From Luteibacter aegosomaticola (lineage in GTDB: Bacteria > Pseudomonadota > Gammaproteobacteria > Xanthomonadales > Rhodanobacteraceae): a stretch of 64,000 bases of DNA. The stretch spans positions 930,001-994,000 of the forward strand of contig NZ_CP095741.1 in assembly GCF_023078475.1 (NCBI RefSeq), written 5' to 3'. The position numbers and the translations under genes are program-made. This document shows, piece after piece, positions 38,255 through 47,189 of this stretch. The notes under the pieces are model-generated. The model did no database searches. It was not told the DNA's origin and saw only the letters and a program-made list of their open reading frames with translations. Position 1 is the stretch's first letter, and each line of letters opens with the position of its first letter.

Positions 38255-38578
38255 TCAGTCATCCACCCAATGGCAACGCCGTTCGGTGTGATACGTCGCA
38301 TTCTTGTCCTGGTGGCTCTTCTGCACCTGGTTGCCCACGACACCACCCGCGACGGCGCCGCCCACGGTGGCCAGGGTCTTGCCCTTGCCGCCACCCACCT
38401 GGTGGCCCAGCAGGCCGCCGGCCACGGCGCCCACGCCGGTGCCGATCAGGCGGTTGTCATCCTTCGAATTGATCTGCTTGACCTGGACGTCCTCGCACAC
38501 CTCGTGGCGGGCGAAGGCCGGCGCGGCAACCCCCAGGGTCACGGCCAGGGTGGCCAGCGCAATGAGAGGCTTCTTCAT
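38255..38578 (-). CDS. Glycine-zipper 2TM envelope protein
   Basis: The protein has 107 residues with a Sec signal peptide ending at APAFA. The core is a glycine-zipper repeat (GTGVGAVAGGLLGHQVGGGKGKTLATVGGAVAGGVVGNQV), as in Rickettsia 17 kDa antigen-like proteins. Two cysteines flank it (VCED, RRCHW). It is an outer-membrane or periplasmic protein of structural or stress type. Its ATG overlaps the stop of the upstream YihY gene by four bases, so the two are coupled. Confidence 0.85.
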   Translation of the reverse strand: MKKPLIALATLAVTLGVAAPAFARHEVCEDVQVKQINSKDDNRLIGTGVGAVAGGLLGHQVGGGKGKTLATVGGAVAGGVVGNQVQKSHQDKNATYHTERRCHWVDD

Positions 38579-39534
38579 GATCGCTCCTCCTTCTCAGACG
38601 GCGTATCGACGGCTTTCAGGGATACCGCCGGTGTCGTGATGGAGGGGTCAACAGGGGGCGTCAGTGGCGTGCGGGTCGACATGGCGTATGGGCGCGGTTT
38701 AATCGGCGTGCCACGAGCCTCGGCGACCGCCTCGGTCAGTTCAGCGCCGAGCAGCAGGATCAGTGCGGAGTAGTACACCCAGACCAGTAGCACCACGACG
38801 CCACCGGCCGGGCCATATGGGCCGCCGACGTTGCTGCGTTCCAGGTAGATGCCAATGGCGTATTTGCCGATGACGAAGAGCAGGGCCGTGAGCGAGGCCC
38901 CTATGAACGCATCGCGCCACTCGATGATGGCGTCCGGCAACACCTTATAGATGGCGCCGAAGATCAGGATGAACACGCCGAACGAGATCACCATCTCCAG
39001 GATGTGCCAGCCCATCGTGCCACCGCGGACGAACACGGCGATCAGGGCGCTGGCCGAGAACGAGATGACCAGCAGGAAGGCCAGTGACAGCAGCAGGCCC
39101 AGCGCATGCAGGCGTGCCCTTAGCCAGCCCAGGATCGCGCGGCTGGTGTTGCCCGGCCGCGGTTGCAGGCTCCACACCCGGTTGAGGGCGCCCTGCAGCT
39201 GGGCGAACACGGCCGAAGCACCCACCAGGGTGATCCCAAGGCCGATCAGCCCGGCCACGCTGCCCACGCTGGGCCGTTGCTTGGCGTTCTCGATCACCAG
39301 CTTCACGGCGTCGGAGGCGCGGGAGCCGACCAGTCCGTTCAGGCCGTCCACGAGCTGGGCCTGCCATTCGGGGCGCAGCGAGGCCACTACCCAAAGCAGG
39401 AGTACCAGCAAGGGCGCGAAGGACAGGGCGGAATAGAAGGCGAGGGCGGCCGCGCGGGTCATCAGCTCGTCGTCGCTGAAGCCTTTGGCCGTGGTCCGCA
39501 CCACTTGCCAGCCGAGGTTGATCCTGCGGTCCAC
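38575..39534 (-). CDS. YihY/BrkB-family inner-membrane protein
   Basis: The protein has 319 residues with about six membrane helices. Family blocks are the opening DDELMTRAAALAFYSALSFAPLLVLLLW, VGASAVFAQLQGALNRVW, LPDAIIEWRDAFIGASLTALLFVIGK and GGVVVLLVWVYYSALILLLGAELT. Despite the old RNase BN label, members are not RNases; their function is unclear, perhaps transport. The end overlaps the glycine-zipper gene. Confidence 0.9.
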   Translation of the reverse strand: MDRRINLGWQVVRTTAKGFSDDELMTRAAALAFYSALSFAPLLVLLLWVVASLRPEWQAQLVDGLNGLVGSRASDAVKLVIENAKQRPSVGSVAGLIGLGITLVGASAVFAQLQGALNRVWSLQPRPGNTSRAILGWLRARLHALGLLLSLAFLLVISFSASALIAVFVRGGTMGWHILEMVISFGVFILIFGAIYKVLPDAIIEWRDAFIGASLTALLFVIGKYAIGIYLERSNVGGPYGPAGGVVVLLVWVYYSALILLLGAELTEAVAEARGTPIKPRPYAMSTRTPLTPPVDPSITTPAVSLKAVDTPSEKEERS

Positions 39535-39603
39535 CGGGGCTCCTTTCGTTCAATCAGGGACAGGGTGGGCGGTGCCGTGCGAAAAAAACGTGGACTGGCG
39601 CCC

Positions 39604-40311
39604 TCAGGCTGCGAGATCCATCCGCTCGATGGCGGCCGGGATGCCCTCGGCACCGCGGACCTCGATGACCCGGTCGGTCATGTTGAAGCCCGTGACGACC
39701 TCGTGGGCCCAGGTGCTGTGGTACGGCATGTAGACCCCCCAGCCACCCAGCTCGATCACGGGTGCGATGTCGGATTTCAGCGAATTACCGACCATGGCAA
39801 AGCGGCCCGGCGGGATCTCGAACTCGCGGAACAGGCGCTCGTAGGCGGCAGGGTCCTTCTCGGAGACGATTTCGATGCGGTGGAAGACGTCGGCCAGCCC
39901 GCAGCGCGCCACCTTGTATTCCTGGTGGAAAAGGTCGCCCTTGGTGATCAGCACCACGCGGTGGCTCTCCGCCACGCGTTCCACGGCCTCGCGGATGCCC
40001 GGGAGCAGTTCGACGGGGTGGGACAGCACGTCCTTGCCCAATCGTACGATCTTGTGGATATCGCGGGCCTCGATCCGGCCGTCGGTGAGTTCGATGGCGG
40101 ATTCGATCATGGAGAGAGCCATGCCCTTGGCGCCGTAGCCGAACAGGGCGATGTTGCCGCGTTCCGTGGCCAGCAGGCTATCGCGCAGGCCGCCGCTTTC
40201 CAGGTCGATGTACTTGCCCAGGATAGCCTCGAAGGCGTCCTGCGCCCGGTCGTAGAACTCCTGGCTGTGCCAGAGGGTATCGTCGCCGTCGAAGCCGATA
40301 AGGTCGATCAT
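39604..40311 (-). CDS. HAD-superfamily hydrolase
   Basis: The protein has 235 residues. HAD motif I is FDGDDTLWHS (nucleophile Asp8), motif II is the Thr in VVLITKG, motif III the Lys in VSEKD and motif IV GNSLKSD. A helical cap fills about 20-90. It should be a phosphatase of small metabolites; the substrate is unknown. Cytosolic. It diverges from the CPXCG gene at 40351 with 39 bases between them. Confidence 0.88.
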   Translation of the reverse strand: MIDLIGFDGDDTLWHSQEFYDRAQDAFEAILGKYIDLESGGLRDSLLATERGNIALFGYGAKGMALSMIESAIELTDGRIEARDIHKIVRLGKDVLSHPVELLPGIREAVERVAESHRVVLITKGDLFHQEYKVARCGLADVFHRIEIVSEKDPAAYERLFREFEIPPGRFAMVGNSLKSDIAPVIELGGWGVYMPYHSTWAHEVVTGFNMTDRVIEVRGAEGIPAAIERMDLAA

Positions 40312-40350
40312 GGAGGAATCTCGTGTCTCGTACCGCGCTAGGATAACGCC

Positions 40351-40542
40351 ATGTACGAATTCACTGATATCGCTTGCCCCTATTGCGGGGAAACCATCGA
40401 GGTGGCCGTGGACACCTCGGCCGGTAGCCAGACTTACACGGAAGACTGCCAGGTGTGCTGCCGCCCCATCGTGATGCGACTGGTGGTGGACGAGGGGGAT
40501 GACACCTTCGACCTCACCGCCTTCGCCGAAAACGACGGCTGA
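40351..40542 (+). CDS. CPXCG-motif cysteine-rich protein
   Basis: A 63-residue protein with two zinc-type pairs, CPYCG near 9 and CQVCCRP near 33, and an acidic tail (DEGDDTFDL). It matches the small CPXCG family found in gammaproteobacteria, thought to bind zinc; function unknown. The ATG is well isolated and the length is normal for the family. Confidence 0.85.
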   Translation: MYEFTDIACPYCGETIEVAVDTSAGSQTYTEDCQVCCRPIVMRLVVDEGDDTFDLTAFAENDG

Positions 40543-40553
40543 CCGATCGAACT

Positions 40554-40619
40554 GTAGGAGCGTGCTTGCACGCGATGGGTGCTTGCGCGAGATCCGATCG
40601 CGCGCAAGCGCGCTCCTAC
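40554..40619. repeat. REP palindrome, family B
   Basis: Inverted GTAGGAGCG...GCGCTCCTAC arms, 12 bases after the CPXCG stop and 11 before the porin stop. The left arm has drifted (GTGCTTGCACGC). Confidence 0.82.
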
Positions 40620-40629
40620 AAGAGCTTGC

Positions 40630-41940
40630 TTAGAACGCGAAGCTGGTCTTCAGGCCCAGGACAAACGCGTCATCACGCTGCTTGCTGCCACCCGGATCCT
40701 TGATGTACTGCAGGTTCGGGCGGATCGCGATCGAGGGGATCGGCGACCAGCTGTAGAACACTTCAGCTACCTTTTCCGAACCCGAGTTCACGAACACGGG
40801 GTCGGCAGGGTTGAGCTCGTTCTGCAGGCGCTGCGCGCGGGCGGTGAGGCCGTTGGCGTGCGTGGAAGCGAATGCAGCGCCGACCATGTCGTTCGGGCGA
40901 TTGAAGATCCCCTTGTACTCCATGCCGACCGAGACCTGGTTCTGCGTCGCCGAGGTGGAATGATCCGCCGCGGTGGCATTCAGGAACACCGTCATGCCTT
41001 CGCCGCCGGCCACACCGGTGACCTGCTGCTGGAACGTGATCCACGCACCCTGGCGGGAATCGTGCTGCAGCGGCGTGCCGCCGAACTCGACCAGCGGCTG
41101 GTGATCGGTGTTGAGGTACAGGTCATCGCCGTGCGAGGTGTTGTACCAGACGCCGACGCGGTACGAACCCGGCAGGCCGCCAAGGCTGGGCTTCCAGCCG
41201 AATTCCAGCGGGATAAGCGCACCGGTGGTGCCGCCCGGGAAGCCCGGCTTCCAGCCGTTGCGTTCGGCGTAGCCGTCGTCGGCGTACTTCGGGTTCACCT
41301 GGTAACCGGCCAACTGCACGAAGGTGTCGTCGGACGTGTTGTACTTCAGCACCGTCGCCCACTGGCTGGTCGGCCAGTTGATCCAGTAGTCGCCAACCAC
41401 GTTACCCGGCTGCGCACCGCAGAACGACAGGTTCATGAAGTCGCACGAGAAGTTGTTGATGTCCTCGCCGACCGGCAGGCGGCCGAGTTTCCAGGTGAGG
41501 CGGCCGTCGAAGAACTTCTGTTCGAGCGAGAGGACCGTGAGGTGCCAGGTCTGGCCGCGACCGTACACTTCCTGGATGAGCTGGTTGTTGCCGATGTTCG
41601 CGTCAGCACCGAGATTGCGGCCGTTGCGATCGGTGATCATGATGTTGAACTTCGCGCCGTTCCAACCCCAGAGCTTGTCGAGATCAAATGTTGCGCCGAA
41701 CTTCCACTGATCGGTGTAACGGGTGAGATTGCGATCGCCACCCGAGTAGTTGTGTGCGGCTTCGAAGCCGTAGCCGAAGTCAAACGTGATGCCCTTCTCT
41801 GCGAGCCGGGTACGCTCCCCGTTCCAGTCGCCGAAGAGATATTTGCTGCTGGATGCGTCGTCGGCGTGGGCAGTGCCGGCGAACGCGATGCCCGCCAGCA
41901 TGACTGCGGCGAGTGGACGCTTGATCAGATTCGTAAGCAT
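40630..41940 (-). CDS. oprB: OprB-family carbohydrate-selective porin
   Basis: The protein has 436 residues from the ATG at 41940 with GGGAGAAGGG upstream. The signal peptide ends at GTAHA. The barrel shows the OprB family start (YLFGDWNGERTRLAEKGITFDFGYGFEAAHNYSGG) and the C-terminal strand FVLGLKTSFAF ending in Phe. OprB porins admit monosaccharides. It is the last gene of the nine-gene inositol run, 117 bases after iolA, so it is a strong candidate for the outer-membrane entry of inositol. The gap could hold an extra promoter. Confidence 0.88.
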   Translation of the reverse strand: MLTNLIKRPLAAVMLAGIAFAGTAHADDASSSKYLFGDWNGERTRLAEKGITFDFGYGFEAAHNYSGGDRNLTRYTDQWKFGATFDLDKLWGWNGAKFNIMITDRNGRNLGADANIGNNQLIQEVYGRGQTWHLTVLSLEQKFFDGRLTWKLGRLPVGEDINNFSCDFMNLSFCGAQPGNVVGDYWINWPTSQWATVLKYNTSDDTFVQLAGYQVNPKYADDGYAERNGWKPGFPGGTTGALIPLEFGWKPSLGGLPGSYRVGVWYNTSHGDDLYLNTDHQPLVEFGGTPLQHDSRQGAWITFQQQVTGVAGGEGMTVFLNATAADHSTSATQNQVSVGMEYKGIFNRPNDMVGAAFASTHANGLTARAQRLQNELNPADPVFVNSGSEKVAEVFYSWSPIPSIAIRPNLQYIKDPGGSKQRDDAFVLGLKTSFAF

Positions 41941-42057
41941 GAACCCTTCTCCCTGAAAAAAAATTACGCTTTTTCGTACTTGGTTTTTGTTTATCTCAGT
42001 TGCGATGCACAACATTTTCCGTGCACACAACCGACGCAATATATACGTTTTGTCATA
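41941..42057 (-). promoter_or_regulatory. AT-rich iolA-oprB spacer, possible internal promoter
   Basis: A 117-base stretch much richer in A and T than its surroundings, with partial direct repeats GTTGTGTGCA and GTTGTGCA and runs of A before the porin start. No convincing -35/-10 pair can be assigned by eye. It is the only long gap in the operon, so an extra oprB promoter or a leader element is plausible. Confidence 0.35.
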
Positions 42058-43581
42058 CTAATGCGTGGGCATCGCGAATTCGGCGCCAGCGCTTTCATCG
42101 TGGTTCAGCCAACGCTGTGTAACGGCTTTCTGTCGGGTGTAGAAACGTACGGATTCAGGTCCGTGCGCGTGGTGATCACCCATGAGGCTCTTCTTCCAGC
42201 CACCAAAGCTGTGGAACGCCATCGGTACAGGAATGGGCACATTGATACCGATCATGCCTACCTGAACCCGATGCGCAAATTCGCGCGCGACCTGTCCATC
42301 CCGCGTGAAGATCGCGGTTCCGTTGCCATATTCGTGCTCATCCACAAGCTTCAGGGCGCTTGCAAAATCTGCGACGCGGACCACACAAAGCACGGGTCCG
42401 AAGATCTCTTCCTTGTAGATCGTCATGGCGGGTGTAACACGATCGAACAAGGTTCCGCCTACGAAAAATCCCTGTTCGCAACCTGCAACCTGATAGCCGC
42501 GGCCATCTACAACCAGCTCCGCGCCCGCAGCTTCACCTGCATCGATATAACCGGTGATGCGATCGCGATGCGCGCCCGTTACCACGGGGCCCATCTCCAC
42601 GGTCTCATCGAGGCCCTGGCCGATACGCAGCGCTTTCACGCGCGGCTTCAGGCGCGCAACCAGCGCATCCGCGGTCGCTTCGCCGACGGCCACGGCCACC
42701 GAAATGGCCATGCAACGCTCGCCAGCGGCGCCATAACCTGCGCCCATGAGGGCATCGGCGGTTTTGTCGAGATCGGCATCGGGCATGACGATCATATGAT
42801 TCTTCGCCCCACCCAAGGCTTGGACGCGCTTGCCCTTGGCGGTGCCGCGGGCATAGATGTACTCCGCGATGGGCGTGGAACCAACAAAACTGACGGCGCG
42901 GACCAGCGGATGGTCGAGCAAGGCATCCACCGCCGTCTTGTCACCGTTCACCACGTTGAACACACCGTTCGGCAAACCAGCCTCTTTGAGAAGTACGGCC
43001 AGCTCGATCGCTAGCGACGGATCGCGCTCGGAAGGCTTGAGCACGAAGGTGTTGCCGCAGGCGATCGCCATGGGGAACATCCACATGGGCACCATCGCCG
43101 GAAAATTGAACGGCGTGATGCCCGCGCATACGCCGATGGCCTGGCGCATCGTCCAGGCATCGATGCCGTTGGCGATCTGCTCGGTGTACTCGCCCTTGAG
43201 CAGCTCGGGGATACCGCACGCGTACTCGACCACTTCGAGGCCGCGTACGATTTCGCCCTTCGCATCGGAGAGCACCTTGCCGTGCTCGGCGACAATGACG
43301 CGTGCCAGCTTGTCCATATCGCGTTCGATCAGTTCCTTGAAGCGGAACATGACGCGGGCGCGCTTGAGCGGCGGCGTCTCCGACCACGCACGAAATGCGG
43401 CATGGGCGGCCTGAACGGCCGTATCGACGTCTGCGACGGAGGCGAGATCCACTTCGGCGGCGACACGGCCGGTCGCGGGGTTGTACACCGGTGCGGTGCC
43501 GCTCGGCGAACCCGCGTAGGTGGCGCCGGCGATGAAGTGGCCAATGCGGTAAACGGTGCTGTTTTCGGGCTGGGCGGACAT
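42058..43581 (-). CDS. iolA: Methylmalonate/malonate semialdehyde dehydrogenase IolA
   Basis: The protein has 507 residues of the CoA-acylating aldehyde dehydrogenase family. The catalytic Cys290 sits in [14 protein letters not shown], typical of MmsA/IolA, and other marks are [30 protein letters not shown] and [12 protein letters not shown]. In this setting it converts malonate semialdehyde to acetyl-CoA and CO2, the last inositol-specific step, and may also serve valine breakdown. It starts 25 bases after iolB. Cytosolic. Confidence 0.93.
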   Translation of the reverse strand: MSAQPENSTVYRIGHFIAGATYAGSPSGTAPVYNPATGRVAAEVDLASVADVDTAVQAAHAAFRAWSETPPLKRARVMFRFKELIERDMDKLARVIVAEHGKVLSDAKGEIVRGLEVVEYACGIPELLKGEYTEQIANGIDAWTMRQAIGVCAGITPFNFPAMVPMWMFPMAIACGNTFVLKPSERDPSLAIELAVLLKEAGLPNGVFNVVNGDKTAVDALLDHPLVRAVSFVGSTPIAEYIYARGTAKGKRVQALGGAKNHMIVMPDADLDKTADALMGAGYGAAGERCMAISVAVAVGEATADALVARLKPRVKALRIGQGLDETVEMGPVVTGAHRDRITGYIDAGEAAGAELVVDGRGYQVAGCEQGFFVGGTLFDRVTPAMTIYKEEIFGPVLCVVRVADFASALKLVDEHEYGNGTAIFTRDGQVAREFAHRVQVGMIGINVPIPVPMAFHSFGGWKKSLMGDHHAHGPESVRFYTRQKAVTQRWLNHDESAGAEFAMPTH

Positions 43582-43606
43582 GGTTCGTCTTTCTCCGGAC
43601 GCGCGC

Positions 43607-44404
43607 TTAGCGCGCGATCATCCATTCGTGGGCGGGATCGTTACGGAAGTGCCATTCGCGGCGCGGGCCGGCCATGACATTGAGGTAGTAGCCGCGATAG
43701 CCATGCGGCATCACCACCGGGTGGTAACCGCGCGGCACCATCACGACATCGTGATTGCCCACGGCCATCGATTCATCGATGTCGCGCTCGTCGGTATACA
43801 CGCGCTGGAAGGCGAAGCCCTGCGGTGGATCGACGCGGTGGTAGTAGGTTTCTTCAAGCACGCTCTCTTCCGGCAGGTTGTCGGTGTCGTGCTTGTGCGG
43901 CGGGTAGCTGGAAGAATGCCCGGCAGGCGTGAGTACTTCGACGACCAGCAGCGATTCGGCTTCTTCCGTCTCCGGGAGAATGTCGCAGACGTAGCGCGTG
44001 TTCGCGCCGGTGCCACGCACCGAGCGCTTCATGCTCTGTGGTTCGATCAGGCGTACGGCGAAGCGGCCCGACGCTGGCGCGGACGCCAGGGCGAGCTCGG
44101 CGTCGTCATGCGCGGTGACGGTATAGACCGAGCCGGGTGGCGCGTACACCGCGTGCGGCGAGCGGTCATCGAAGACGCTGGTGCGGCCGCCGAGGCCGTT
44201 CCATGCGTGTTCGCCAACGCGGATATCCACGGTGCCGGTAAGCACGACGAGGCAGCCTTCGCGATCGGCCGGCAGCGTGAGCGTGGCCGTTTCGCCAGCC
44301 TTGACCCGGCGTGCTTCGAAGCCGACGTGCTTCCAGTGCGCGGATTCCGGCGTGACGGTGACGATAGCCGGGCCCTGCGCCGCGGCCTTCACGAGCAGGC
44401 TCAT
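43607..44404 (-). CDS. iolB: 5-deoxy-glucuronate isomerase IolB
   Basis: The protein has 265 residues of the KduI/IolB bicupin family: [36 protein letters not shown] with the metal-binding His set, and [28 protein letters not shown]. It isomerises 5-deoxy-glucuronate to 2-deoxy-5-keto-gluconate. The start overlaps iolE's stop by four bases. Confidence 0.95.
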   Translation of the reverse strand: MSLLVKAAAQGPAIVTVTPESAHWKHVGFEARRVKAGETATLTLPADREGCLVVLTGTVDIRVGEHAWNGLGGRTSVFDDRSPHAVYAPPGSVYTVTAHDDAELALASAPASGRFAVRLIEPQSMKRSVRGTGANTRYVCDILPETEEAESLLVVEVLTPAGHSSSYPPHKHDTDNLPEESVLEETYYHRVDPPQGFAFQRVYTDERDIDESMAVGNHDVVMVPRGYHPVVMPHGYRGYYLNVMAGPRREWHFRNDPAHEWMIAR

Positions 44405-45309
44405 GCGACCTCCTTCACCGGCTGGCGATCGAGCAGCGACCGCAGCGTCTGGTAGCCCTTTTCGGCGAACGCGTAGCTGGGTGCCACGGCCGGATCCTGC
44501 TCGGCCTCGACGACCAGCCAGCCCTGGTAACCATGCGCCTTGAGCCGGTCGATGATGCCGGCGAAGTCGATCACGCCATCGCCCGGTACGGTGAACGCGC
44601 CGTTGAGTACCGATTCAAGGAACGTCCAGTGCCGGTTGCGCGCGAGGCGAACGACGCCTGGCCGCACATCCTTGCAATGCACGTGGCAGATGCGGCCGAT
44701 GTGCTTCTCAAGCACGGCCACGGGATCGCCGCCGCCGAAATACGTGTGGCCGCTATCGAAGAGCAGGCCGACTTCATCGCCGGTATGCGCCATCAACTGA
44801 TCGACATCATCGGGCGATTCGACGTACGCGCCCATATGGTGATGGTAGGCCAGGCGCACGCCATGCGAGAGCGTGAACTTCGCGAACTCGGTGAGGTTCT
44901 CGCCGTAACGCTTCCACTCGTCCGGCGTGCGGAAGCGCGGGCGCTTGTGCAGCGGCTGCGGTTCGCCCTGGATGGCATTGGCCACTTCGCCGTACACCAT
45001 CACCTTGCAACCATTCTCCGCGAGCAGGCGCAGATGCTTGCCGACGGCAACGATTTCTTCCTTCGCAGGCCGGGCCGCGGCACGGCCGGAATACCAGCCG
45101 CTGACCACGTCGAGCCCGTAGCCAGCCATGAGCTCACGCAGGGCGGCCGGTTCCTTCGGGAACTTGTTGCCCAGCTCGAAGCCTTCGTAGCCGATGGCCT
45201 TGCCTTCGCTGAGCGCCGTGGACAACGGGGTCTCGCCGCCCAGGGAGGGCAGGTCGTCGTTGCTCCACGAGATCGGGTTGATGCCGATGCGGATGGGATC
45301 GTTCTTCAT
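44401..45309 (-). CDS. iolE: myo-Inosose-2 dehydratase IolE
   Basis: The protein has 302 residues with the xylose-isomerase-like TIM barrel of IolE: INPISWSNDDLPSLGGETPLSTALSE at the start, then LAYHHHMGAYVESPDDVDQLM and LLFDSGHTYFGGGDP with metal ligands. It dehydrates 2-keto-myo-inositol to the trihydroxycyclohexane dione used by IolD. Overlaps iolD and iolB by four bases each. Confidence 0.95.
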   Translation of the reverse strand: MKNDPIRIGINPISWSNDDLPSLGGETPLSTALSEGKAIGYEGFELGNKFPKEPAALRELMAGYGLDVVSGWYSGRAAARPAKEEIVAVGKHLRLLAENGCKVMVYGEVANAIQGEPQPLHKRPRFRTPDEWKRYGENLTEFAKFTLSHGVRLAYHHHMGAYVESPDDVDQLMAHTGDEVGLLFDSGHTYFGGGDPVAVLEKHIGRICHVHCKDVRPGVVRLARNRHWTFLESVLNGAFTVPGDGVIDFAGIIDRLKAHGYQGWLVVEAEQDPAVAPSYAFAEKGYQTLRSLLDRQPVKEVA

Positions 45310-47189
45310 GCTAGCGTGTTCCCGGCCTTGCGGCCCACGATGGCGGTTTCATAGCCGGCGCGAGCATCGCGTACGGCATCCCGCGTGGAGACTTCCGGCA
45401 CCGCCACATCCCACCATACGCCGCCTTGCTCGGTGGTGCGTGTGTGGTCGGTATCGATGCTGATGAGATAGGTGCGGTCGGCGGCACGGGCGCGTTCCAG
45501 GGCGGCTTCCAGCCCATGGATGTCGGCGACGTGTTCGGCGATGGCACCGAGTGCGCGGGCGTGCGCGGCAAAGTCGATCGGTGGCGCGCCGTGCGGGCCC
45601 TGCAGGCAGTTGTCGAACATGTTGTTGAACGGCGCACTGCCCGTGGCCTGCTGCAGGCGGTTGATGCAGCCATAGCCGCGGTTGTCGAGCAGCACGATGA
45701 TCAGCTTCGCATCGAGCATCACCGAAGTGGCGATCTCCGAGTTCATCATCAGGTAGCTGCCATCGCCCACCATCACGATGACCTCGCGGTCGGGCTCGGC
45801 CATCTTTACGCCGAGACCGCCGGCGATCTCATAGCCCATGCACGAATAGCCGTATTCCATGTGGTAGCCGCCCGGCGTCTCCGTGCGCCACAGCTTTTCC
45901 AGTTCCGCCGGGAGCGTGCCTGCCGCGCAGACCACGATGTCGCTCATGGCGGAGGTGGCGGACGAGCGTTGCACGGCACCGATGATTTCGCCGTCGTAGG
46001 GCAAGCGGCCCGGGGGTGGTGCACGCTGCGACGTGATCTGCGAGACGATGTCCACCCAGCCAAGCGCCGCTTCGCTGGCACGTTGGGTCCAGCTTTCCGG
46101 CGCGGCCCATTCTTCGAGCGCGAAGCTCAGGTCGTCGAGCACCTGGGCCGCGTCGCCGATCACTTCGAGGCCATCGCCTTTGAGCGCGTCGAAGCTGTTG
46201 ACGTTCACCGACAGGATCGGCACGTGCCGGAACAGCGCGTTCGAGCCGGTCGTAAAATCCTGCAGCCGTGTGCCGACGGCAATGATCAGGTCGGCCTCGC
46301 GGAGGAGGGCGTTGGCCGCGGTCGAACCGCAAACGCCCGCGGGGCCCAGTTGGAGCGGATGGTTCCAGGGCATGGCGCCCTTGCCGGCCTGGGTCTCGCA
46401 GACGGGAACGCCGTGCTTGTCGGCGAATGCCAGCAACTCGGGGGTGGCCTTCGCATACAACGCGCCGCCGCCAGCGATGATCACCGGGCGCTCCGAGGCC
46501 TCGATGGCGTCGAGGGCCGCCATCAGTTCGTCGTCGGTGGGTTGCGGCGCACGGAAGACGATTTCACGTGGCTCGAAGAACGCCAGCGGCCAGTCATACG
46601 CTTCGGCCTGGACATCCTGCGGCAGGGCGAGCGTTACCGGACCGCACAGCGCGGGATCGGTAAGTGCGCGCACTGCACGCGGCAGCGCGGTAAGCAACTG
46701 CTCCGGCCGTACGATACGGTCGAAGTAGCGCGATACAGGCCGGAAGCAGTCGTTCACCGATACCGTGCCGTCGCTGAAATCCTCGAGTTGCTGGAGCACG
46801 GGGTCCGGTGCGCGCGAAACGAAGATATCGCCGGGCAGGAGCAGCACGGGCAGGCGGTTCACATGCGCGAGCGCCGCGGCGGTCACCAGGTTGGTGGCGC
46901 CGGGGCCGATCGAGGTGGTCACCGCCATCATCCGGCGGCGCATGCTCGCCTTGGCGTACGCGATGGCGGCATGCGCCATCGCCTGCTCGTTGTGTGCACG
47001 GAACGTCGGGAAGGTCTCGCGCACTTCGTACAGCGCTTCGCCGAGGCCGGCCACGTTGCCGTGACCGAAGATCGCGAAGATGCCGCCGAAGAGCGGCTCG
47101 GCTTCATCCGAATCCGCGTCGCGGGCGTACAGCGCCTGCAGGTAGCGCACCAGGGCCTGGGCGGTGGTTAGGCGGATCGTCTCGCTCAT
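45306..47189 (-). CDS. iolD: 3D-(3,5/4)-trihydroxycyclohexane-1,2-dione hydrolase IolD
   Basis: The protein has 627 residues of the thiamine-diphosphate enzyme family. The N-terminal TPP-Pyr domain has FGIFAIFGHGNVAGLGEAL-like text and the catalytic Glu region; the C-terminal TPP-binding motif is VGDGSYLMMNSEI followed by LLDNRGYGCI. It opens the ring to 5-deoxy-glucuronate. The start at 47189 (MSETIRLTTAQ) is the natural one; the frame continues upstream inside iolC but as shadow. ATGA overlap with iolC. Confidence 0.95.
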   Translation of the reverse strand: MSETIRLTTAQALVRYLQALYARDADSDEAEPLFGGIFAIFGHGNVAGLGEALYEVRETFPTFRAHNEQAMAHAAIAYAKASMRRRMMAVTTSIGPGATNLVTAAALAHVNRLPVLLLPGDIFVSRAPDPVLQQLEDFSDGTVSVNDCFRPVSRYFDRIVRPEQLLTALPRAVRALTDPALCGPVTLALPQDVQAEAYDWPLAFFEPREIVFRAPQPTDDELMAALDAIEASERPVIIAGGGALYAKATPELLAFADKHGVPVCETQAGKGAMPWNHPLQLGPAGVCGSTAANALLREADLIIAVGTRLQDFTTGSNALFRHVPILSVNVNSFDALKGDGLEVIGDAAQVLDDLSFALEEWAAPESWTQRASEAALGWVDIVSQITSQRAPPPGRLPYDGEIIGAVQRSSATSAMSDIVVCAAGTLPAELEKLWRTETPGGYHMEYGYSCMGYEIAGGLGVKMAEPDREVIVMVGDGSYLMMNSEIATSVMLDAKLIIVLLDNRGYGCINRLQQATGSAPFNNMFDNCLQGPHGAPPIDFAAHARALGAIAEHVADIHGLEAALERARAADRTYLISIDTDHTRTTEQGGVWWDVAVPEVSTRDAVRDARAGYETAIVGRKAGNTLA